Positions 17,268 through 26,195 of a DNA stretch of 64,000 bases are shown piece after piece (position 1 is the first letter of the stretch; every line of letters starts with the position of its first letter). The notes below the pieces were generated by a model, which saw only the letters and a list, made by a program, of their open reading frames with translations, had not been told where the DNA came from and ran no database searches. The position numbers and the translations under genes were made by a program. Source of the stretch: CAVUXJ01 sp963814975 (lineage in GTDB: Bacteria; Acidobacteriota; Vicinamibacteria; Vicinamibacterales; CAVVIG01); assembly GCA_963814975.1 (NCBI GenBank), contig CAWFFB010000015.1:228478-292477 (forward strand). Reading direction: 5' to 3'.

Positions 17268-18011
17268 ATGGCAATGCGCGTTACATGGCTCGTCGTCGTC
17301 GCCGCTCTTGCAGTCGGGTGTGAGCAGCGCAGCGCTCAGCCCGCAGGTGCTGACCAGGGGGCAGGTGCACTACCAGGCGAAAGCGCGCAGCCGCGTGATG
17401 CCGCGGTGCCGCCGGCGGCGGCGCGCGACAACTCGGCTCCCTCAACCCTCGACAAGATCGTGGCAGCGGTGACGCCGAAGGCAGAGTTCAAGGAAGTCAC
17501 GATCCCGAGCGGAACGGCCGTCGACCTCACGCTTGAAACAGCTGTCGGGTCGGATAGCAGCAGGATCGAGGACACGGTTCGGGCGACAGTCTCGAAGCCG
17601 ATCATGATTGCCGGTCTCACGGCGGTGCCAGTTGGCTCCCAAGCGGTCGGGGCCGTCACCGGCGCAGAGCAGTCGGGCAAGGTGAAGGGGCGGGCGTCGA
17701 TCTCATTGCGATTCAACCGGCTGACGACGTGGGATGAGACCCAGGAGATCAGTACGGCGCGGATCTCGCGTCAGGCAGCGACCACCAAGCGGAAGGACGC
17801 GACGAAGATCGGGATTGGCGCCGGAGCGGGCGCAGTGATTGGCGCAATCGCGGGCGGCAAGAAGGGTGCGGCGATCGGCACCGCGGTCGGCGCCGGTGGC
17901 GGGACGGGCGTCGTCCTCGCGACACGGGGCGAAGAGGTGCGGCTCGGCGTCGGGGCGTCGCTCCGGACCACGCTTCAGGAGCCGCTCACGGTCCGCGTTC
18001 CCGTCGAATAG
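17268..18011 (+). CDS. Putative lipoprotein with glycine-zipper segment
   Basis: A 247-residue protein with a lipoprotein signal peptide ending in the lipobox LAVGC (Cys near residue 17), an Ala/Pro-rich linker, a beta-rich domain (TIPSGTAVDLTLETAVGS) and a Gly-zipper stretch GIGAGAGAVIGAIAGGKKG. The last part, LRTTLQEPLTVRVP, repeats the style of the first beta segment. GGAGGA lies 7-12 bases before the ATG. The role is unknown; glycine-zipper lipoproteins often sit in the cell envelope. Confidence 0.65.
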   Translation: MAMRVTWLVVVAALAVGCEQRSAQPAGADQGAGALPGESAQPRDAAVPPAAARDNSAPSTLDKIVAAVTPKAEFKEVTIPSGTAVDLTLETAVGSDSSRIEDTVRATVSKPIMIAGLTAVPVGSQAVGAVTGAEQSGKVKGRASISLRFNRLTTWDETQEISTARISRQAATTKRKDATKIGIGAGAGAVIGAIAGGKKGAAIGTAVGAGGGTGVVLATRGEEVRLGVGASLRTTLQEPLTVRVPVE

Positions 18012-18161
18012 ACTCGCGCGTTCGAATACCTGTCAGAAACGTCTCCGCACCCGACGTGCGCAACACGTCGACGCCGGAGGTCTATCATCGTGTGCAGCGC
18101 GCTGATTGACGCTTTTTCAGGGATTGCGGTACCATTGCTGTTCGCTCCTCGCCCTTGTCAT

Positions 18162-18236
18162 TCCTCAGTAGCTCAACGGCAGAGCATCCGGCTGTTAACC
18201 GGAGGGTTGCTGGTTCGAATCCAGCCTGAGGAGCCA
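18162..18236 (+). tRNA. tRNA-Asn (GTT)
   Basis: The acceptor stem is TCCTCAG at 18162-18168 with CTGAGGA at 18226-18232. The anticodon arm TCCGG-CTGTTAA-CCGGA has GTT at 18194-18196. The T-arm contains GGTTCGAATCC and CCA is encoded at 18234-18236. It is the likely attachment site of the island that follows. Confidence 0.96.
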
Positions 18237-18245
18237 ATCTCCAGG

Positions 18246-19533
18246 GTCCATTCTGGTCGGATAGGTGTCAGTTCATTCCGAGCGGATGGGTAACAGTTTC
18301 GCGCCGAACGGATTCTCGATCGGCTCTAGCCGACACGTCTCATCGTCGAAATACCCCAAATCGTACTGCATGAAGGTCACGAGCCAGATGCGCTCTCCGA
18401 CCTGCGTCACGCCGACGCTCTGCCCGGCAAAGACATGACTGAGGTTCACCTTCCGGCCGCGGAAGCAGATGCGGCCACAGCCGGTCACCATGATGGTCTG
18501 ATCGTGGAAGGGGTAGGTGAGCTCGTTGAGGCCGCGATACACGCGCGGTGAGCGCGCGTAGAGGTCGGCCGGGACTTTCATGCCCAGCGCCTGATGCGGC
18601 CGCTCGTCGTTGTACTGCGTCACCCAGGCATCGAAGCGGGCTTGCTGTTGCAGGACGTTGGCGGCGGCCGGTTTGGTGGCTTCCTTCTTCAACGTGAGAT
18701 GCATGCGCTCGTGGCGACCATTCTGCTGCGGGTGGCCGGGTTGAATCCGCTCGATCTGAATCCCCAACCGCAGCCACCACACCGCTAACTTGCTGAGCCC
18801 GTAGATCGCGTGCGCGGAGGCGAACGGTACGCCGTTGTCGGTGCGAATCGCCTGGGGCACGCCAAACTCTTTGAAGGTGCGCTCGAACACGGTGAAGGCG
18901 AACTTCTCCTGCGTGGTGAGCAGCGCCTCACACGTCAGGAGGTAGCGACTGGCGAAGTCGGTGATCGTCAGGGGATAGCAGTACTTGCGATTGCCCAGCA
19001 GAAATTCGCCTTTGTAGTCGGCACACCACAGCGCATTCGCTTGGGTCGGCCGCGAGAGCGCGGTCCCGGCTGACCGTCGCCGGCGCCGGCCTCGATGGCG
19101 CACCAGGTGGTGCCGATCAAGCACGGCATGGACGGTACTGATGGCCGGCAGGTGCGGCCCGGTGAACTGCTGACGAAGCTTTTCACGGATCTTGGGCGCG
19201 CCCCACCCAGGATACTCACGCTTCAGGCGCACGATGGTGGCTTCGATCGGCGCCGGCAACCGGTTCGCCTGCCGGTGCGCGCGGTGGCTCCGATCGCTAA
19301 AGGCCTGGACCCCGCAGTCTTTGTAGCGGTCGAAGATCTTGTAGCCGGTCTTGCGCGAAATCCCGAACTCGGCGCACAGCGGCGCCATCTTCTCGCCCTC
19401 GAGCAGGCGGGCGACAAACCGGAGTCGCTCGTCCATGACGTGACACTCCTTCCAAGGCATGCCCCCTCCTAGTGGGGGCAAAGTGTCACCCATCCGCTCG
19501 GAATACGCTGTTACCTATCGCTCAGGAAGGACA
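18246..19533. mobile_element. IS481-family insertion sequence
   Basis: The two ends match as imperfect inverted repeats of about 50 bases. The inner 20 bases differ at one position (TTCCGAGCGGATGGGTAACA at 18276-18295 against the reverse complement of 19484-19503, which reads GGGTGACA at the end). The outer parts share TCC...ATAGGT. The element carries one transposase on the minus strand. It lies between the tRNA-Asn end and the integrase, about 10 bases past each. I could not see a clear target duplication. Confidence 0.8.
18273..19493 (-). CDS. IS481-family transposase
   Basis: A 406-residue DDE transposase. The N-terminal helix-turn-helix (MAPLCAEFGISRKTGYKIFDRY) is followed by an rve integrase core. 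The first Asp is in WCADYKGEF, the second in RTDNGVPF, and the Glu in NGRHERMH. The end QYNDERPHQALG is typical of IS481. A second ATG at 19460 is also a possible start. The last codons overlap the left inverted repeat. The frame is intact, so the element may still be active. Confidence 0.9.
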   Translation of the reverse strand: MGDTLPPLGGGMPWKECHVMDERLRFVARLLEGEKMAPLCAEFGISRKTGYKIFDRYKDCGVQAFSDRSHRAHRQANRLPAPIEATIVRLKREYPGWGAPKIREKLRQQFTGPHLPAISTVHAVLDRHHLVRHRGRRRRRSAGTALSRPTQANALWCADYKGEFLLGNRKYCYPLTITDFASRYLLTCEALLTTQEKFAFTVFERTFKEFGVPQAIRTDNGVPFASAHAIYGLSKLAVWWLRLGIQIERIQPGHPQQNGRHERMHLTLKKEATKPAAANVLQQQARFDAWVTQYNDERPHQALGMKVPADLYARSPRVYRGLNELTYPFHDQTIMVTGCGRICFRGRKVNLSHVFAGQSVGVTQVGERIWLVTFMQYDLGYFDDETCRLEPIENPFGAKLLPIRSE

Positions 19534-19543
19534 CGGAACAAAA

Positions 19544-20703
19544 TCACGCATTTTGGACCGTGACCCCGCTCGCCCCGTCCGATTTGTGATCAATTGTGAT
19601 CAATTCGGATCCGACCTTTTCGGCCGCGCCCCGTAGGGAGTGGTCGAGCACCTGCGTGTAGACGTTCAGCGTCGTGTCGACTTTGGCATGGCCCATCAAT
19701 GTCGCCACAACCTTGCCGGGGACACCTTTCTCGTGCGCCCACGATGAGTACGTCCGTCGAAACGTGAGCCACGAGATTTTCGGCAGCCCAAGCACCTTGG
19801 CCGCAGCGACGATGTGCTTCAGGACGTTGTTCGGCGAGATCGGCTTGCCGGACCACGTCGCAAAGACCAGCGCCTCCGGTTCGACCGGCGTCACGCGCCG
19901 TTGCCACGTCTCGATGAGCTGCGTGGCCGCGACTGAAAGCGGCACTCGGCGGAGTCCCGCCTCCGTTTTGGGCGTCCCGAAAATCCCCTCGTAGACCGCC
20001 TCGCGCACCGTGAGGCTGCGCTCGGCGAGATCGAGATCCTTCCACCGCAGCGCGAAGAGCTCGCCGCGACGGAGTCCTGTCAGGATTGCGAGGCCGGCCA
20101 TCGTCTTCGGGAGTGCCGCTAGCGCGTCGAGCAGCGCCGCGGCTTGCGTCGTCGTGAGTGCCCACTTCGGACGACGCACCGGAGCGTGGGCAGATCGATC
20201 TCACGCGCCGGGTTCGCCTGGAGGTGCCCCCATTTCACAGCCGTGCGCAGCACCGCGCTGAGCACGTCGTGGATGTGATCGATTGTCTTCGGGGCGTAGC
20301 CGGCTTTCATGAGGTGCGCGACATAGGCTTGCACCTCTTGCCGCGTCACATCCGAGATCGCCGTGTCCCCAAACCGTGGCACCAGGTGCTTCTCCGCGAT
20401 GTGCCGATGATTCCGTTGCGTGGAGTGCTTGTACATCGGCATGACGTTGGTCTTCCAATCTTCGACGATCGTCCGAAACGTCACACGAGACCGTGTCGGA
20501 ACCTTGCTGTTGGCGGCTACGCCGACTTTGAGGGCCAGGATATCCGCGGCCTCGCCGCGGGAAATCGCGCCCAGATTTTCGTAGCGCAGCGCCCTTTTCA
20601 CTGTGCCGTCGGGAGCAATCTGCAGCTCCCGCCAGCGAATCGCCCACCCCCTTTCTCGTTTGAGAAGAATCCCGCTACCGTACTGCCGCTTTCGTTGAGC
20701 CAT
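19544..20703 (-). CDS. Tyrosine-type integrase (one frameshift)
   Basis: A site-specific recombinase of about 385 residues in two frames joined near 20170. The first frame carries an AP2-like and SAM-like N-terminal half (MAQRKRQYGSG start, TFRTIVEDWK, HRHIAEKHLVPRFGD). The second carries the catalytic half: Arg in TGLRRGELFALRWKD, Arg in TFRRTYSSW, GHAKVDTTLNVYTQV with the final His and Tyr. The usual HxxR box reads L-T-F-R, so the His is replaced by Leu. The start at 20703 follows AAAGGTG. It lies beside tRNA-Asn and reads toward it, as integrases of tRNA islands often do. Confidence 0.85.
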
Positions 20704-20777
20704 CCGAGACACCTTTCTTCTCGTTGGCTCTTCGGGGTTTAGCTCGGTACTGATTGTAGCGGGTCTGGGGAAACGAA

Positions 20778-21208
20778 TCACGTGGCCCGGCATTTCTTCC
20801 TCTCCAGGAACGCCCGGATCGCGCCTGCTTCGAAACGCACGTATTTCCGATCTTGATGTGGGGCAGCCGCTCAGCTCGAGGCGTGCCGCGCGAACGCGTG
20901 TGTTCGTACACCCAGCTCGGGCTCACCTTGAGCACCGCCGCGACTTCTTCGACTGTGAGCAATTCATGCAGGTCGTTCTGACCGCGTACCGCTGCGGGTT
21001 CATCGCCAGCGCGTAAAGAGGAGTGCGAATACGTATCTGCAGTCGGCATATAGACCTCGTCATGTCTCATCGCCTGAGCGTCAATCGACTGCGTGCGTGC
21101 GAACACGGTTGCGGCGTCCTCCACTGTGAGCAGCTCGTCAAGGCTATTGCGCGCTCGATCCGGGCATGTCCTCCGCCTCACGATGGATGTCCATATACCC
21201 AGCCTCAA
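20778..21208 (-). CDS. Excisionase-like helix-turn-helix protein (frameshifted)
   Basis: The core HELLTVEEVAAVLKVSPSWVYEHT with LPHIKIG downstream is a MerR/excisionase-type winged HTH. After about 20830 the frame must change to give KYVRFEAGAIRAFLERK, the normal family ending, with a TGA at 20778-20780. The N-terminal half contains a decayed second copy of the HTH start (LDELLTVEDAATVFA), as if tandemly duplicated. The integrase follows downstream; its upstream in-frame ATG at 20793 overlaps this gene. It probably controls excision directionality. Confidence 0.6.
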
Positions 21209-21834
21209 TCAACCCACCGGTCTCACACCGTTGGTGCTGTCATTTCGCTGCCCTGTGTTGCCGACGATCACGCGAACGGCGCGCTCTCTCGGCAAGCCTG
21301 TACGCTCGCGGACGTGATGGCTGGGGCCGTCATGTTCGTGCCGTTCCGTTGTGGACGCTCCGTTCACGGGAGATCCGTTCCCGGCGAACACATCTGGGCG
21401 GACGCGATCCACGCGAGAACTGTCACACGGCCAACACCAAACGTGCGCAAGCGAGCGCCTGAAGAATGGAGCCGCTTCATGAGCGAGAGGCGATGCGGGT
21501 TGTGTCTCCGCGGGCAATTCATCCTTTCGATTTGTCGTCGCCTGACGTCGCCGCCACCAGCGTGTTGACGCAGGCAGTGTGAAGAGCCCCCGTCACCAAT
21601 GCCAACGGCGCACGGAGACCGGCATGCTTCCGCCATCGGTGTACGCGCTTCACGCGGGCGCCGGTGCTGGTGCCAGCATCGCTCCGGCATTCGATTGTGG
21701 GCGAGCGCTTGGACGCCTCAAACTTCCCTCCGCTCGGCGCCGCCGCTTCGGGGGTGTTGACTCGCCCCGGCCCGGCCCTCGATTCGGCGATTGACGGAGC
21801 AGCCCACCGTGACGTCGGCTGAGATGCGTGAGTC

Positions 21835-22140
21835 TCAAACAAAAAGGAGAGAATCGATCGCGAGGATTAGTGAACAGACCGAGCTGCGGCAGGGCGCTCC
21901 GGCGGCCGCTCCACACCGCTTGCCGCGAGTGAAGGTGCGCCTTTCGCCGTTGATGACGGGGAACGTCATGGTGCGGGCGGGAAGCGCCCCGGCGCTCCCC
22001 ATCCCGAATCCAATCAGCTTGAGACCATCGACCGGTCCGCCCGTGAAGTGCCACTCGGCGTCTGCGATTTTCCGACGGTGTTCTCGACCGCCGGCTCCTC
22101 CTCCACCGGGCGTCACCGTCAGAGATTTGTACTGACCCAT
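21835..22140 (-). CDS. Hypothetical protein, possibly real but damaged
   Basis: An open frame of about 101 residues starting MGQYKSLTVTPGGGG, with GGAG eight bases before the ATG. The middle TGGPVDGLKLIGFGMG and VINGERRTF look protein-like and vaguely familiar from conserved hypotheticals, but I cannot name the family. After about 21930 the other frame gives a shorter natural end, so a frameshift is possible. It belongs to the otherwise non-coding core of the island. Confidence 0.3.
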   Translation of the reverse strand: MGQYKSLTVTPGGGGAGGREHRRKIADAEWHFTGGPVDGLKLIGFGMGSAGALPARTMTFPVINGERRTFTRGKRCGAAAGAPCRSSVCSLILAIDSLLFV

Positions 22141-22144
22141 GGCA

Positions 22145-23010
22145 TCTCCATGCCGCTCGCGCCGACCGCCATTTCGATCTTCTCGCCCCAGGGACACTGT
22201 TCGACCGTTGTCGTCGAGACCGTATTCGATTCCACATCCTTGGGTTAACGATGGGATCCATTGCGCGCGGCGCCTCTTTTCCACGCCCACCCCAAGAATA
22301 GGAGGAAGAGATTGAACGTCCATCCGCTCGGACATACTCTCAAAATGAGAGCCTCATTCTCAAAACGAATGAGTGGACTCTGCGGAAGCCATATTCCGGT
22401 CCATGGACGGGCCTCACGGCCGTTATTCGTGTCCAATGCCCATTTGCACCGTGATGGCGTGCGGCCACGCAGAGCGCTCGAGCGCGCCTAAGCGACGTTC
22501 TTGCACCGCGTCTGGCATGGGCAACGCGCGGCCCGGCTGACGCGGCCCTGCGCGCTCCAAATCATTGCAGTTAAGGGACTCTGCTGAAAGCAAGCGCTCG
22601 ACCGGCATCGACTGCTCGAAGACTGCTCGCTCTCTCCGCTGACGAACCCGTGCAGCGACTACAGCGTCTCGATCCTGAGCCTGCGAAATACGACACTCCG
22701 TCATTTTCTCACGGAGAATTTGGCACAGGATCACATTCCCCTTTCTGAGACGCGTGAGGCGCGCTGATGTCGGGCGCGTCAAGGAGCCACTTGGCTGCGT
22801 CTTCGGCTGCGCAGCTCTTGACTGGCCCTGCGCCGTCACTCATGGCCACGCTTACCGGAGCCGATTGCATGCAAGGACTGGGACGCGTTGTGTTTGTCGG
22901 CACGGTGCACCTGACGAAGCGGTAGACGACCCATTCAACATTCGGCGAGGCGAAGATCGATGCCTGCGGCATCGGCAGTCAGGAGACACGTCACCCCCGC
23001 TGGGAGCGCT
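22145..23010. other. Island stretch without recognisable gene
   Basis: Open frames occur on both strands here, but none has family motifs, good start context or consistent composition. The adjoining part 21,209-21,834 is the same. It looks like eroded mobile-element sequence. Confidence 0.5.
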
Positions 23011-23011
23011 G

Positions 23012-23090
23012 TATAGCGCTATATAGCGCTATATAGCGCCCCGTTTGTTTTCAGGGGTTTAGCGGGATCGCGGCGCTCTAGAGCGCCGCG
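23012..23090. repeat. 10-bp tandem array plus 22-bp perfect palindrome
   Basis: TATAGCGCTA repeats at 10-base spacing from 23012 to 23040 (three copies, the last ending CC). At 23069-23090 lies a 22-base perfect palindrome with half-site CGCGGCGCTCT. Both share AGCGC/GCGCT words. They stand 40-120 bases before a ribbon-helix-helix mobilisation gene, so operator or oriT function is plausible. Confidence 0.6.
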
Positions 23091-23128
23091 CCCTTCCAAG
23101 TGAGACCACGTCCGGGAGACCTCGCGCG

Positions 23129-23454
23129 ATGCCGAGCCTTCGTACACGGACGGTCAGCACCAAGGTGAGCGAGGACGACTACGCGCTGTTGAGCAGCTCG
23201 CCGGCGATCTGTCGGTCGGCGAATGGGTCCGTGACGTGCTGTTCAAGGCCGTCCTCGCCGAGCGGACGGCCGAGGCCCATCGCACGATCTTGGGCGAGGT
23301 GCTCGCCCTCCGAAAGATCCTGCTCAACCTGCAGTTCAGCGTCGCCGCGGGGGAGCCGGTGACCCGGGACCGGATGCTGGCCTTGATTGAGGAAGCGGAC
23401 GCGGAAAAAGGCGAGAGGGCGCGGGCGCGGCTCACCGCCGGCACCGTCGGGTAG
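23129..23454 (+). CDS. Ribbon-helix-helix mobilisation (MobC/TraJ-like) protein (frameshifted)
   Basis: A protein of about 108 residues in two frames joined near 23195. It starts MPSLRTRTVSTKVSEDDYALL, continues after one base shift as EQLAGDLSVGEWVRDVLFKAV, and ends with a long helix (LGEVLALRKILLNLQFS). The first 45 residues fit a ribbon-helix-helix DNA-binding fold, and the rest resembles relaxosome accessory proteins of mobilisable elements. The next gene starts one base later and looks like a coupling protein, which supports the role. Assignment by pattern and context only. Confidence 0.55.
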
Positions 23455-23720
23455 GTGATGGATCAGAGCTGGGGGCGCGAGGCGTCGGCGGGCACGTGGA
23501 TCCGCACGCGGCCCGCCTGGGCCTACTCGGCGGCGCTGATCGCCGTCGTCAGCGTCATCGGGCTCGGTCAATATCGGTACAGCCGCTGGACGCCGTTGCA
23601 GCGGTTCTATTTTCCGGCGTACGTCCGGAGCACCATCCTGGATGCCCTCGGCGTCACCAAGCCCGGGCGGTACGCGCTCCTCACCGGTGTCGGTTCTCAA
23701 AACGTAGGGACCCTTTCCTG
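23455..23720 (+). pseudogene. N-terminal fragment of a conjugative coupling protein
   Basis: About 78 meaningful residues: a short cytoplasmic start, a hydrophobic helix (AYSAALIAVVSVIGLGQY) and TPLQRFYFPAYVRS, as seen at the start of VirD4/TraD-like type IV coupling proteins in mobile elements. The frame is cut at about 23,687, where an IS21-like element begins, so the ATPase domain is lost. Its start overlaps the end of the mobilisation gene. Assignment is tentative but the gene order is telling. Confidence 0.5.
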
Positions 23721-23725
23721 ACGAC

Positions 23726-23812
23726 TTTTTCAAAACCTTTCCCCCCTCTGGCGTGAGGTTTTTCAAAACCTTTCCCCCCTTCCGGGGTGAGTTTTTCAAA
23801 ACCTTTCCCCCT
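23726..23812. repeat. Three 33-bp-spaced repeats at the IS21 left end
   Basis: The 20-mer TTTTTCAAAACCTTTCCCCC starts at 23726, 23759 and 23792, an exact 33-base period, that is about three helical turns. Multiple terminal repeats that bind the IstA transposase are a known feature of IS21 elements. Confidence 0.75.
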
Positions 23813-23875
23813 TTCGCCTGACCGCGCGATAGAGGTCTCCGGTCCTGGGCCGTGCCCCGGGACGAGGAGGCGTTG

Positions 23876-25300
23876 ATGTATCGCGAGGTCACCATGATTG
23901 AAATCCGAGAAGTCCTTCGGCTCCGAGGCGAGGGCCTGCCGAAGAAACGCATCGCCGCCCAGCTGGGGCTCGATCCGAAAACCGTGCGGCGCTATCTGGG
24001 CGCCGCCGCGGCGGCCGGTGTCCGTGTGACGCCGACGGTCAGCGACGAGGAGGTCCGGCAGGTGCTCCTCGCGCTGCATCCGGCCGGCGGGCGGCCGCGG
24101 GGCGATGGGTGGGGCCGGTGTGTCGAGCAGCGCGCGGCGATCGCGCGCTGGCTGGGCGACGGTCTGCGCCTCACCAAGATTCGCAAGCTGCTGGTGCGGC
24201 AGGGCGTCGACATTGCGTATCCCACGCTGCACCGGTTCGCGGTCCTCGAGCTGCAGTTTGGGAAGATGGCGACGACGATCCCGGTCCTCGACGGCGAGCC
24301 CGGGCACGAGCTGCAGCTCGACACGGGCTGGGTCGGCTGGCTCACGCTGCCGGGGAAGAAGCGGCGGTTTCGCGCCTGGATCTTTACGGCGGTGCGCTCG
24401 CGCCACCGCTTCGTCTATCCCACCTTCGAGGAAACGACGGCGCGCGCGATCGAAGCCTGCGAGGCCGCGTGGGACTTCTTTGGCGGCGTCTTCAAAGTCA
24501 TCATCCCGGACAACACCAAGGCCATCATCATCGACGCCGATCCGCTGACGCCCCGCATCACGCCGGCCTTTCTCGACTACGCCCACGCCCGGCACTTTCA
24601 CATCGACCCCGCGCGCGTGCGGTCGCCCCGTGACAAAGGACGGGTCGAGCGCGCCGTGCCCGGCGTCCGCGATGACGGCTTTGCCGGTGAAGTCCTGACG
24701 ACCCTCGAGGAGGCTCGCGCGAGGGGCCGGGATTGGTGCCTCAATGACTACGGCCTCCGCCGCCACAGTCGCACGCAGCGCCGCCCACTCGAGCACTTTC
24801 AGACCGAGGAGCAGGCGCTCCTCCTCGCGGCGCCGACCACGCCGTACGACATCCCGCTGTGGAGCGAGCCGAAGGTCGGGCGCGATCAGCTCGCCGCCGT
24901 CGCCAAAGCGCTGTACTCGATCCCGCACCCGTACGTCGGGCAGTGGATCACCGCCCGGGCGGACACCCAGATCGTCCGCTTCTACGCGCGGGGGCTGCTG
25001 ATCAAAACGCATCCGCGGCAGGCCCCCGGTGGCCAGTCGATCGACGCGAGCGATTATCCGGTCGAGCGCAGCGTCTACGCGATGCGCAATGTCGACGCGC
25101 TCCGCCGCCAGGCCGAGGCCGCCGGCGAGGTGATCGGTCGCTACGCCGCGGCGCTGCTCGACAGCCCCTTGCCGTGGACGCGCATGCGGCGCGTGTACGC
25201 GCTGCTCGGCCTGGTCCGTCGCTATGGCGCGGCGCGGGTCACCGAGGTCTGCACCGTCGCCCTCGAGGTCGACATGCTCACCTTGCGGACTCGGGCGTGA
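23876..25300 (+). CDS. istA: IS21-family transposase IstA (C-terminus truncated)
   Basis: A 474-residue IstA-type transposase. An N-terminal HTH (LRLRGEGLPKKRIAAQLGLDPKTVRRYL) is followed by an rve core with the first Asp in LQLDTGWVGW, the second in IPDNTKAIII and the Glu in GRVERAVPGVR. The C-terminal beta domain (YSIPHPYVGQWITARAD) is present. GAGGAGG lies just before the ATG at 23876. The last helix, ARVTEVCTVALEVDM, is close to the normal end but then runs into foreign sequence, so a few tens of residues may be lost. Confidence 0.85.
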   Translation: MYREVTMIEIREVLRLRGEGLPKKRIAAQLGLDPKTVRRYLGAAAAAGVRVTPTVSDEEVRQVLLALHPAGGRPRGDGWGRCVEQRAAIARWLGDGLRLTKIRKLLVRQGVDIAYPTLHRFAVLELQFGKMATTIPVLDGEPGHELQLDTGWVGWLTLPGKKRRFRAWIFTAVRSRHRFVYPTFEETTARAIEACEAAWDFFGGVFKVIIPDNTKAIIIDADPLTPRITPAFLDYAHARHFHIDPARVRSPRDKGRVERAVPGVRDDGFAGEVLTTLEEARARGRDWCLNDYGLRRHSRTQRRPLEHFQTEEQALLLAAPTTPYDIPLWSEPKVGRDQLAAVAKALYSIPHPYVGQWITARADTQIVRFYARGLLIKTHPRQAPGGQSIDASDYPVERSVYAMRNVDALRRQAEAAGEVIGRYAAALLDSPLPWTRMRRVYALLGLVRRYGAARVTEVCTVALEVDMLTLRTRA

Positions 25301-25587
25301 AATCGGTGAAATTACCGCCCCGGTCTCCTAATCTGAACGCGTACGCGGAGCGATTCGTTCGGACCATAAAGGAGTCGTGTCTGGACAGAATGATCCTGTT
25401 CGGTGAAGATGCATTGCGAAAATGCATCCAAGAATTTACGGCGCATTATCATTTTGAACGCCATCACCAAGGACTCGGCGACCGCCTGATCCTGCGCGAT
25501 TCGGCGCACGTCGAAAGCAACGGCGAGATTCGGCGACGCGAGCGGCTCGGCGGGATGCTCAACTACTACTATCGTGACGCCGCGTAG
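25290..25587 (+). pseudogene. C-terminal fragment of a DDE transposase
   Basis: From about 25,290 the sequence encodes KSVKLPPRSPNLNAYAERF, then VRTIKESCLDRMILFGE and HYHFERHHQGLGDRLI. This is the end of an rve-type transposase, with its catalytic Glu in NAYAERF. The N-terminal two thirds are missing; the fragment abuts the truncated istA. It marks a rearrangement junction. Confidence 0.75.
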
Positions 25588-26195
25588 AGTTCAGTGGCTC
25601 CCCTTTGCTCTGCACGAATGTGTTGAGTGCGCTCGGATTCCCGTACGCGTGAGAGAGGCTTGTATCCGCGGAAGTGATCACCGCGTATAGTCCGAAAACT
25701 CGAAGCTTCTCAGAATCCAACAAGATACGGAAATGAAGAAGTCTACTCGCATTCGCAAGAAATAAGAATGTTACAGAGGTTCGCGAACGGTTCGCTGTCT
25801 CCCGATGAAATATTTTTTATATGGGAAGTCGTGCATCCCGGCAGTCGTATAGCACACCAAATCCAGCGAATTGAGCCAATTGGTAATTCGCCATGGACAG
25901 GTCGGAGGTCCGTCACGGCCCGTAGTTAGCCCCAATCCAAACTAGCTGTAAAGAGAGATGAACCAGGACTAAAGCACGCTGTTGTAGCGATACGCGCCAA
26001 CAGGACAGCGACCAGTAGATGAAGACCGCCTATTCCGTGAGCGTGCCGCCTCCGAAACGAACTGCAAGCGGGGCGGGCTTCATCGACGCGTTGAGTGTGC
26101 GCTATTTAACTTGGATAAGCAACAACTAAGATGGCTTGAGACCAACACAACCTCGGGCAGATCCGCGCTGCAGTAGCCTATTCGCGTTCGCGATA
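25588..26195. other. Gap without genes, holding a possible attR
   Basis: No coding frame is supported here and the base composition becomes more A/T-rich. At 25,860-25,880 lies AATCCAGC-N5-GAGCCAAT, matching the 3' end of tRNA-Asn (18,218-18,238) in sequence and spacing at 16 of 21 positions. It may be the eroded far attachment site of the island. Confidence 0.4.

Larger units (their letters stand above)
23688..25300 (+). mobile_element. IS21-family element, right side missing
   Basis: It starts at about 23,688 (TGTCGGTTCTCAAAACG), where the coupling protein is interrupted. Only istA is present. istB and the right end are not found; istA is followed directly by a piece of another transposase. 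The left end carries three phased repeats, as IS21 elements do. Confidence 0.6.

Noticed and set aside
22423..22972. Two overlapping minus-strand frames in the island core
   Set aside because: No recognisable family; composition and stop distribution fit eroded non-coding DNA.
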